Source: Vibrio sp. qd031
Lineage (GTDB): Bacteria > Pseudomonadota > Gammaproteobacteria > Enterobacterales > Vibrionaceae
Length of the DNA stretch: 64,000 nucleotides
Direction: 5' to 3'
NCBI RefSeq assembly: GCF_002100145.1
Contig: NZ_JXQD01000004.1
Span: 124,001 to 188,000, forward strand
The position numbers and the translations under genes are program-made. Of this stretch, positions 57,632-64,000 are shown piece by piece. The number at the start of each line of letters is the position of its first letter. The first letter of the stretch is position 1. The notes beneath the pieces are model-generated. The model had not been told where the DNA came from and searched no databases. It worked only from the letters and a program-made list of their open reading frames with translations.

Positions 57632-59365
57632 ATGACCTTACAACGAGATATTTTAAAACCAGGCCAAGAGTATAGTGCTGAAACTGTGCTATTTACCGGT
57701 AATTTCATCACTGTAAATGAGCAGCAACCTGCCGCAACGGCGGTAGTGGTGCAAAGTGGGAAGATTATCTTTACTGGTACCACCGACCAAGCGGAAACTT
57801 ACCTAGCAAATAACGAAATTGAATATCGTTTAGACTCGCAATTTAGTGACAAAACAATTGTACCGGGCTTCATTGAAGCACACATGCACCCATTGGGTGC
57901 GGCACTGTTTACTGATCGTTTTGGCTACGTTGGACAAATTGAGCGCTCTGGTTTTGGAGGTAAGGTGCTTACTCCAGCGCTGACTAAAGAAGCGTTAGCT
58001 CAGAAAGTAACTGAGTTTGTACAAGCTCATAACGATGCGGGCAAAAAGGGCGAATGGCTTAACCTTTGGGGTCTTGATCCACTGCTTCTTGAAGGCGCAC
58101 AGGTTATCGATCGAGACTTTCTTGACGAGATCTGCTCTGACTCCCCTATTTTAATGATGCACGCATCTTGTCACGTTTGTGTACAAAATACGCTTGCTTT
58201 AGAAAAGACGGGCTATCAGCTTTCTGATAATCCTGTGTTTGTACTGCAAAAGGACGGTCGTTTGACTGGTGAAATTTGCGAAATGCCTGATATATTGCGC
58301 GCAGTGCAAGTCGGTGCTTTCGACCTTGGCGGTGCAGAAGACGCAGTTGCTGCTATGATTGGCTATGCCGACAGCATCGGGCGTCTAGGGGTTACTACTA
58401 TTTCTGACTGCGGTATGGGTGTACCACAAAACCCGTACCCGTTGTACCAAGCTCTGTCAAAAATGCCTCAGTTCAAAATGCGTTTGGCGGCGTACCCACT
58501 AGTACCTAACTTCACCGGTGAAGAGCTTGCTGAGTTTAAAGAGCAAAGCAATGACCGTCTTATGTTGACCAAAGTAAAATACTTGAGAACAGACGGTTCA
58601 ATTCAAGGCTTTACCGCACTATTAAAAGAAGGGGAAACCTACTTTAATGGTACACCAAGCGGTCACTTACAATTTGATACTGAAACTATGTATCAAGAAG
58701 TATTTTATGCACACCAATTAGGGTACAGCATTTCGTTCCACTGTAATGGTGAAGGGTGCACCGACGTATTGCTTGATCTCATTGAAAGAATGCAAACTGA
58801 ATGCCCGCAACCGCATGTTCGCCATTGTCTTGAGCACAACCAAATGGTGAATCCGGAACAGATGATCCGTATGAAAAAACTGGGTGTGGTGCATAACTTG
58901 TTTGGTACCCATATCCCGTTTTGGGGTGACGTTCATGCGACACAGACTGTTGGTCCAGAGCGCGTTAAAACGTTGAACCCTTTCCAGAGTTCTGTAAAGC
59001 ACGAAGTACCTTTCTCTATTCACTGTGACGACGTTGTAACTCAGGTTAACCCGTTATTTATGATGTGGGGCGCGATGAATCGTAAGTGTGTTTTCTCTGG
59101 GAAAGTTTACGGTGAAGATGAGTGCTTGACTGCTGAGCAAGCCTTGCATGCGGTAACAAAAGGCGCAGCTTACCTTATGGAACAAGAGCACATGATTGGC
59201 TCTATCGAAGTGGGCAAGCTTGCGGATTTTGCAGTACTTGACCAAAACCCACTGGACGTTGCGAAAGACATTGTAAAAGACATCAATGTACACGCTACGG
59301 TACTTGGCGGTGACGTTACCGTTCACACGCAAAAAGTAGAACAGTCTGAACAGGCTCTAGTGTAG
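57632..59365 (+). CDS. Metal-dependent amidohydrolase (YtcJ-like)
   Basis: A 577-aa amidohydrolase of the YtcJ/NfdA-type family. The binuclear-metal HxH motif is at residues 84 and 86 in GFIEAHMHPLGAALF, followed by ligand regions SFHCNGEGC and HCLEHNQMV (histidines near 370-420) and the C-terminal ADFAVLDQNPLDV typical of the composite beta-sandwich. The frame is open from 57578; I chose the ATG at 57632, with AGGAG ten bases upstream. Family members hydrolyse N-formyl or other amide bonds, but the substrate here is unknown. Context: a small membrane-protein gene follows, then two MFS transporters on the opposite strand. Confidence 0.85.
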   Translation: MTLQRDILKPGQEYSAETVLFTGNFITVNEQQPAATAVVVQSGKIIFTGTTDQAETYLANNEIEYRLDSQFSDKTIVPGFIEAHMHPLGAALFTDRFGYVGQIERSGFGGKVLTPALTKEALAQKVTEFVQAHNDAGKKGEWLNLWGLDPLLLEGAQVIDRDFLDEICSDSPILMMHASCHVCVQNTLALEKTGYQLSDNPVFVLQKDGRLTGEICEMPDILRAVQVGAFDLGGAEDAVAAMIGYADSIGRLGVTTISDCGMGVPQNPYPLYQALSKMPQFKMRLAAYPLVPNFTGEELAEFKEQSNDRLMLTKVKYLRTDGSIQGFTALLKEGETYFNGTPSGHLQFDTETMYQEVFYAHQLGYSISFHCNGEGCTDVLLDLIERMQTECPQPHVRHCLEHNQMVNPEQMIRMKKLGVVHNLFGTHIPFWGDVHATQTVGPERVKTLNPFQSSVKHEVPFSIHCDDVVTQVNPLFMMWGAMNRKCVFSGKVYGEDECLTAEQALHAVTKGAAYLMEQEHMIGSIEVGKLADFAVLDQNPLDVAKDIVKDINVHATVLGGDVTVHTQKVEQSEQALV

Positions 59366-59399
59366 TCAAAAGCATACTCCCTTTTAATCGGTGAGTATT

Positions 59400-59432
59400 A
59401 ACAAAGCCCACTCTGTGGGCTTTGTTTTTTTT
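59400..59432 (+). terminator. Amidohydrolase-gene Rho-independent terminator
   Basis: AACAAAGCCCAC and GTGGGCTTTGTT pair around a three-base loop and run into a long T tract, 35 bp past the stop codon. It precedes the small membrane-protein gene at 59461, so that gene may have low or separate expression. Confidence 0.88.
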
Positions 59433-59460
59433 ATCTATTTTTTGGTTAGGAAGCGCATAT

Positions 59461-59889
59461 ATGAAAGTAAGTACAGTTAATGAGTTACTGTTATGCAGTG
59501 TTATTGGCACGGTAGCGATGCTCGGTTACGGTGTCATGTGGGAATGGGTGGTTGTGGATAGCCTAATTTTGGCAGTAATTTCTGCAATCATTATGGCTAT
59601 TGTATTGAAAAGCTCGGTAGCATTTGAGCGTTGGGCAGCCAAGCTATGTTTAAGTCAGAATAAATTCCCTAAAGTAAAACGATTTTTTTCGTCTTGGTTT
59701 ATCCTAATTGGTTCCAAAGTGGTGGCTATGGGCGCCATTGTTGTTTTGTTTGGTGAGCAGGTACAATTTCTAGGGCCTGCAGGTGGCGTAGTTGCGTTCT
59801 ACCTCACAATCGTATCGATCGTAATTGCTGAGTCCCTATTTATAAAGTCTCTATCCGCTCGACAAGCGAGTGCAACAGCGCAGGCCTAA
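59461..59889 (+). CDS. Hypothetical inner-membrane protein (about 142 aa)
   Basis: I do not recognise this gene. The ATG at 59461 has AGGAAG about ten bases upstream and starts MKVSTVNELLLCSVIG. The protein has about four hydrophobic segments (residues about 8-26, 32-50, 79-102 and 108-130) and a cytoplasmic-looking basic loop KVKRFFSSW between them. It is on the same strand as the amidohydrolase gene but separated by a terminator, and convergent with the MFS gene. The longer frame from 59422 has no good start. Confidence 0.65.
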   Translation: MKVSTVNELLLCSVIGTVAMLGYGVMWEWVVVDSLILAVISAIIMAIVLKSSVAFERWAAKLCLSQNKFPKVKRFFSSWFILIGSKVVAMGAIVVLFGEQVQFLGPAGGVVAFYLTIVSIVIAESLFIKSLSARQASATAQA

Positions 59890-59907
59890 TCGCCTTAAAC
59901 TAAAAAA

Positions 59908-59945
59908 ACTCGCGGTATTTTCTGTGAGCTTTTTTAGTTTATTCC
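59908..59945. terminator. Bidirectional terminator between membrane-protein and MFS genes
   Basis: AAACTAAAAAA with CTC and its complement GAG-TTTTTTAGTTT form an imperfect hairpin around the centre near 59925, with A and T tracts on both sides, between the convergent genes. Confidence 0.7.
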
Positions 59946-59970
59946 CTATCATTAAACCCTTGTAAGTTAC

Positions 59971-61569
59971 TCACTCTCTACTTGTTTGGCGAATCCGCGA
60001 GCTGGTTCTTAGCCCGCAAATGGCTAAGGCCGCCAACAACAGCAAAGAGCAATGAAATGAGAACACTCTCGCCGTTGAGTTGATGGATAAGGCTTCCTCA
60101 TATTCCAGTGTAGTAAGCTCTTGATGTTGGAGTAACGTGGTCAGTTGATTGTCGCTTAAGTAGGGAATTCTTGTTTCATTTTCAATGATCTTGACAACCT
60201 TAGGTGTGCTTTCAACGGTTATTGTTGAACGCAAAGACGAGTCGAGTGCTGTTTGATTAACACCCCCTAGTAAAGCAATACCGATGACTAAGCTCAGGTT
60301 TCGCACGGTTGCCTGCAGTCCTCCTGATTGTTCAGCATCTCGTCCCCCTAGAGCATTGGTAATTAATAGTGGGCACTGACTGGCGAGTACACCTATGGCT
60401 GCTCCCAAAAGCAGCATGCCAAAATAAAAACCGCTAACAATACTGCGCTCATTACTGCTCACTATCAATATCATTGCCGCAACACCAATACCGATAAAGC
60501 CGATACGGCATAGTGAACTTATCGATATGTGTTTATTTAATAAGGGAGTGGCTACTGAAGTTATAATCATTGCACTGGAGAACAGCAGTACAATGGCTCC
60601 AGAATGCATCGATGACAACCCCATGGCTAACTGCAAGAAGGTGACTATGAGGAAACTGCTTCCACCTAATATAATGTACATTAAAGACAATACACTAAAA
60701 CCTTGACGGCATGCCGCGTTTCGCATCCAACTCATGGGTAGCAAGGCGTAACCGTAAGCCGTTTCAAACCGATTTTGTTGACGGATAAATATGAACAACA
60801 ATATTGCCCCAGCGAAAACAAACAATAATGCGGGGCTATAGGGCAAACAAAATGTTAGCCATTGAGGAATAAGCTCACTGGAGTGTGCGTAAAAGCTTCC
60901 CCAGGAAGACAGTTTTTGAAGCCCTAAGAACAGTAGCATGATGCTCGTGGTACCAAGTATGGTTCCCACAATATCGAACTTAGGTGGGCGCTGAGTTTCT
61001 ATAGGTTTAATTAAGCAGGTTGAACCGATTACGGTAAGGAAATAACCACTGCCGACAAACACAAATGACCATTGCCAGTCTAAATTATCATGTATCCAAC
61101 CGCTTAATAGTGGAATGACCGCTGCAGCTAAGCCAGTCGACGCGGCCATAATACCAAATCCAAAAGCACGCTTGGTACCAGGGAAGTGTGCAACAACGAG
61201 AGCTAGTACAGCAGGTAATATCATGCAAGATGATAACCCGGCCATTGGGCGTACCAAATATTGTAGCGTCTGAATGTCTGATGCCAACAGAAACCCAAAG
61301 CTTGAGGCTACACCGATTACTGAGCCTGCGATGAGGAGTCTTCTCCAACCAATAAACATACCAAGCATACTTGCACTGAGCATTAATGTGGCACCAACGA
61401 GTGGTTGGGTACTATTGAGTAGTTGAATGCTGGCAAGGTCAGTATCAAAGTGCGCAACGAGTGTCGACGTAGAAATAGAAAGATTCGCCACATCAGCAGA
61501 GAGAGTGAATTGGGCGATAGCCAATACCCATAAAACGGCGTATTTAGTGGATGACAGGGGTGTCTCCAT
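59971..61569 (-). CDS. MFS transporter, 14-TM DHA2-like (downstream copy)
   Basis: A 532-aa major-facilitator protein with about 14 hydrophobic segments and a C-terminal TM near 500-525. The frame is open to 61620; I chose the ATG at 61569, with GAGG six bases upstream. The N-terminal STSTLVAHFDTDLASIQLLNSTQPLV and the central QSGGLQATVRNLSLVIGIALLGGV are DHA2-type drug-efflux features, but typical DHA2 motif C is diverged, so substrate is unknown. It is a clear paralogue of the upstream MFS protein: both share LLASQ, AEQSGG/AQQSGG and QAT-RN in the same place. They are 82 bp apart on one strand. Confidence 0.88.
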   Translation of the reverse strand: METPLSSTKYAVLWVLAIAQFTLSADVANLSISTSTLVAHFDTDLASIQLLNSTQPLVGATLMLSASMLGMFIGWRRLLIAGSVIGVASSFGFLLASDIQTLQYLVRPMAGLSSCMILPAVLALVVAHFPGTKRAFGFGIMAASTGLAAAVIPLLSGWIHDNLDWQWSFVFVGSGYFLTVIGSTCLIKPIETQRPPKFDIVGTILGTTSIMLLFLGLQKLSSWGSFYAHSSELIPQWLTFCLPYSPALLFVFAGAILLFIFIRQQNRFETAYGYALLPMSWMRNAACRQGFSVLSLMYIILGGSSFLIVTFLQLAMGLSSMHSGAIVLLFSSAMIITSVATPLLNKHISISSLCRIGFIGIGVAAMILIVSSNERSIVSGFYFGMLLLGAAIGVLASQCPLLITNALGGRDAEQSGGLQATVRNLSLVIGIALLGGVNQTALDSSLRSTITVESTPKVVKIIENETRIPYLSDNQLTTLLQHQELTTLEYEEALSINSTARVFSFHCSLLLLAALAICGLRTSSRIRQTSRE

Positions 61570-61611
61570 AGGCAACCTCAAGTGGATGAAATTAGACTTG
61601 TAATAACGAGA

Positions 61612-61638
61612 AAAGCCCAAGCTATATAGCTTGGGCTT
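61612..61638 (-). terminator. Hairpin between the two MFS genes
   Basis: AAAGCCCAAGC and GCTTGGGCTTT form an 11-pair stem around a TATA centre. On the minus strand few Ts follow, so it may only reduce read-through from the first MFS gene to the second. Confidence 0.7.
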
Positions 61639-61651
61639 TGTTCAGTAGGTG

Positions 61652-63271
61652 CTAATTATTCATTAGAGACTTTTTCGGTAGCCTCGAACAAAGCGCCAGA
61701 CCACCCATCATAAGTGCTATGAGGGTGAACAACGCATAGTGCACAGACTGCAGACGAGACTCAGCCATTACTTGAATGACTATCTGCTGCTCTTCTTTGT
61801 CAGCGATAAGATCTTCCATCAACACAAGTGCCATATCATTTGAAACAAAAGGCAATGAAGGTTGTTCAGAAATTATTTGTTTGGTTTCTAGGCTAAGTCC
61901 ATCGTGTTCTGCAACATTAGATTTAATTGCTCCCGAAAGAGAGAACAGCATTACCGAGCCAAGAATAGCCACACCAAATGCTTGACCAACGTTACGAGAC
62001 GTCGCTTGGATACCACCAGATTGTTGAGCTTCACGTTCGCTTAATGCAGAGGTAACGACAATCGAAGCTTGTGAAGCCAGTAGACCAGCGCCCGCACCAA
62101 AGATTAGCAGAGAAATGTATTGCCAAATAGTGATGCCTTCTGCAGTAAATCCAAGGAACATCAATGCAGTACCGGCAGCAGCTACAACGAAACCTAGCTG
62201 GCAAATTCGCTGGCAGGTCCAGTTAGATAGCTTAGCTGGAGCACCTAGTGAACCGATCATCATGCCTAGTGCGAAAGCACAAAGAGCAATACCAGAAGAA
62301 AGAGCACTCATGCCAGCAACAAGCTGCATGTAAGAAACGTTAATAAACCCGGTTGCACCAAACAATAGGAAGATCGTAGCACACAGTACCAAGCCTACAA
62401 CAACTTGTGGATTTTCAACATAAGAAGACGGTAGTAAAGGTGTACCACCTTGCGCTTCAAAGCGGCGTTCCCAGATCAACAAGCCTTTAAGCAGTGCTGC
62501 ACCTAGTACAACAGTTGGAATCGCTGGAGATAAACCAAAAATGGCAAAGTCTGTCAGTGGAGCAATTAAACCCCATTCAGAGATTTTAAGAAGACCAGTT
62601 ACAAAACAAAGTAAACCGATACCCGCAAGCGCGATGCCAACAGTATCTAGCTTACCCTTGAATGGTTCGATGTCCAGTTCTGGTAACTTTAAACTACCTA
62701 GCATTACTAGGAAACAATATACGCCAAGTGCAGAAAACGCGACACGGAAGCTGGCAACATCAAGAATAAAACCAAATATCAACGGTGTGATTGCGCTAGC
62801 AAGGCCCACCAAAGCAGCAATAGCAGAGAAGGCGATTGCCTGGTCTTTGCCTTTATAGATACCAGCAACGTTAGCCAGTACAGCAGGAATAAGTAGACAT
62901 GCGCCCAAGCCTGAGCCTACACGTGCACCGTAGTTAAGAACTTCCATATTTGGTGCAAAAGCAGCAGCAAATGATGCTACAGCAAGCATGCCTGCGCCAA
63001 TGACCATTTGGCGTTTCCAGCCAATGATCAAACCGATCAAACCACCTGCAATCATACCAGCTCCGGCAATCAGCGGGTACATGGCGTTGGCCATTTGGAT
63101 TTGTGGCATGGTCGCACCGTGGAGCGCAATCAATGCATCAGTAGAAATAGACAGGCCAGTATTATCGGCCATAGTTGAAAATTGTGCTGCCAAAAGAACT
63201 ATAAGTGGGAACCATTTGGCTAGCCCTACTTTTTCTTCTGGCGTAGGGACAGAAGGTGCGGAAACCGTCAT
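61652..63271 (-). CDS. MFS transporter, 14-TM DHA2-like (upstream copy)
   Basis: A 539-aa major-facilitator protein with about 14 TM segments. Features include WFPLIVLLAAQFSTMADNTGLSIS near the N-terminus, GLGACLLIPAVLANVAG, and GLLASQASIVVTSALSEREAQQSGGIQATSRNVGQAFGV near residues 420-460. A periplasmic-type loop near the end (KQIISEQPSLPFVSN) is shared with its neighbour. AAAGG lies ten bases before the ATG. It is the first gene of the pair. It may export or import a small molecule handled by the amidohydrolase, but this is only inferred from closeness. Confidence 0.9.
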   Translation of the reverse strand: MTVSAPSVPTPEEKVGLAKWFPLIVLLAAQFSTMADNTGLSISTDALIALHGATMPQIQMANAMYPLIAGAGMIAGGLIGLIIGWKRQMVIGAGMLAVASFAAAFAPNMEVLNYGARVGSGLGACLLIPAVLANVAGIYKGKDQAIAFSAIAALVGLASAITPLIFGFILDVASFRVAFSALGVYCFLVMLGSLKLPELDIEPFKGKLDTVGIALAGIGLLCFVTGLLKISEWGLIAPLTDFAIFGLSPAIPTVVLGAALLKGLLIWERRFEAQGGTPLLPSSYVENPQVVVGLVLCATIFLLFGATGFINVSYMQLVAGMSALSSGIALCAFALGMMIGSLGAPAKLSNWTCQRICQLGFVVAAAGTALMFLGFTAEGITIWQYISLLIFGAGAGLLASQASIVVTSALSEREAQQSGGIQATSRNVGQAFGVAILGSVMLFSLSGAIKSNVAEHDGLSLETKQIISEQPSLPFVSNDMALVLMEDLIADKEEQQIVIQVMAESRLQSVHYALFTLIALMMGGLALCSRLPKKSLMNN

Positions 63272-63408
63272 TATTGTATTACCTTTTGTTGGTCAGCATT
63301 ACGCTGAAGGAAGTTAAATAGCCTGCTTGCATTTAACAAGGCAACTACCCACATCTCCAACCAAAAAAAGTATCTTCTAGCGAAAAAAAATAGTCTATAT
63401 AAAAAAAG

Positions 63409-63915
63409 CTAAAACAACGACATCCCCTTATCGCTAAGTGTATGTTTTTTATGGATTTTATGAAAGGTAGAGACCCCTTGCTTACCACTGAAGTGAATGA
63501 ATAATTGTTCGTCGTTGAGTCGCCAAATCTGTAAACGTATTAAGGCTGGTGACGGCGGGATTGAGATCCCAGTCTGTTCAGTAAATGCTTCTAGACCGTT
63601 GGTTTTTAGATTATCAAAATCGAGATATAGATCTTGGTGCGCGCGTTCAAGCCTCACCATTGTGGCATCAACGGTAAAACTTGACTCGGACAGAATATTA
63701 GTAAGGGATACCCTACTTTGACTTTCATCAATAATGAGCTTCAAGTGACTGCTGAGCGAGCTGTTGGGTAGGCTTACGACTCCGCTGCCCTCCCATACAC
63801 CATAGTATTGAGAAAAATCGTTTGTGCGGTTTGCACCAATATAGGCACCTAACATATAACTGAGCAGCAATATGGCAATTGTGCCAGCAATAAAAGTTAT
63901 TCGAAGTGTTCGCAT
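63409..63915 (-). CDS. Hypothetical membrane-anchored protein (168 aa)
   Basis: I do not recognise the family. The N-terminus RTLRITFIAGTIAILLLSYM (residues 2-21) is a signal anchor or signal peptide, followed by a soluble domain with YYGVWEGSGVVSLPNSSLSSH and many beta-type segments. The ATG at 63915 has AGGAG six bases upstream. It stands 137 bp upstream of the MFS pair on the same strand and could be co-transcribed with it. Localisation outside the cytoplasm is predicted, function is unknown. Confidence 0.65.
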   Translation of the reverse strand: MRTLRITFIAGTIAILLLSYMLGAYIGANRTNDFSQYYGVWEGSGVVSLPNSSLSSHLKLIIDESQSRVSLTNILSESSFTVDATMVRLERAHQDLYLDFDNLKTNGLEAFTEQTGISIPPSPALIRLQIWRLNDEQLFIHFSGKQGVSTFHKIHKKHTLSDKGMSLF

Positions 63916-64000
63916 TGCATCTCCTGATTCTCTATCACGCAGATACGAATTCCGAGTTCTGTTTGCACTATGTACTGTGTACTGTCGGTGCGTGATGCAA

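Noticed and set aside
57632..63915. A phage-defence or toxin-antitoxin system in the accessory tail
   Set aside because: The genes encode metabolic and transport families; no nuclease, toxin, reverse transcriptase or helicase motifs are present, and the two unknown proteins give no such hint.

Overview
The window is an almost gapless stretch of core chromosome from a marine gammaproteobacterium, most probably a Vibrio or close relative (Vibrionaceae). The evidence is gene order and protein character. The blocks sprT-endA-rsmE-gshB-yqgE, metK/tktA, epd-pgk-fbaA-mscS-yggE, serA-rpiA-fau-ssrS-zapA-ygfB-ubiH-ubiI, ygfZ/sdhE, nadB/rpoE-rseABC-lepA-lepB-rnc-era-recO-pdxJ-acpS, barA/rlmD-relA-mazG-pyrG-eno and ftsB-ispD-ispF-truD-surE-pcm-nlpD-rpoS/mutS are the conserved gammaproteobacterial arrangement. 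Protein lengths and sequences fit vibrios. The species cannot be named from sequence alone.

Layout. 1-5.8 kb (minus strand): the start of yqgE at the edge, gshB, rsmE, a secreted endonuclease I with an extra C-terminal domain, sprT, a DUF2189 membrane protein and metK behind a MetJ operator. 6.1-17.1 kb: carbon metabolism (tktA, epd, pgk, fbaA) and mscS, interrupted at 8.2-11.5 kb by an accessory cassette (RidA-family protein, orphan periplasmic amino-acid-binding protein, HisC-like aminotransferase, LysR regulator). 17.2-26.6 kb: serA, rpiA, fau, 6S RNA, zapA, ygfB, ubiH, ubiI, ytfK, a YbaK-like deacylase, ygfZ and sdhE. A 585-bp gene-free gap (24.1-24.7 kb) holds a possible small RNA. 26.7-37.7 kb: nadB and, divergently, the sigma-E operon (with a recognisable sigma-E promoter) followed by the lepA-to-acpS translation and cofactor genes. 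37.7-48.6 kb: barA sensor kinase, rlmD, relA, mazG, pyrG, eno. 48.6-57.3 kb: ftsB to mutS. 57.6-63.9 kb: an accessory tail with an amidohydrolase, a small membrane protein, two paralogous 14-TM MFS transporters and an unknown membrane-anchored protein.

Most notable: (1) rpoS carries an in-frame ochre stop at codon 178 with the rest of the gene intact, so the strain should lack functional sigma-S. (2) The convergent neighbour mutS has a perfect 15-bp tandem duplication that adds five residues in the DNA-clamp region. (3) A perfect 33-bp inverted repeat with internal direct repeats, of REPIN type, lies between eno and ftsB. (4) 6S RNA is present between zapA and fau. (5) sprT appears to start at TTG inside the U-tract of a terminator hairpin.

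Functionally the window joins central carbon flux (Tkt, Epd, Pgk, Fba, Eno, SerA, RpiA) with stress control: RelA and the SpoT partner YtfK for ppGpp, RpoE-RseABC for envelope stress, BarA for the Csr cascade, 6S RNA and RpoS for stationary phase. I found no phage, CRISPR, integron or obvious defence system; the plausible novelty is in the mutated rpoS/mutS pair, the repeat elements and the two accessory cassettes.
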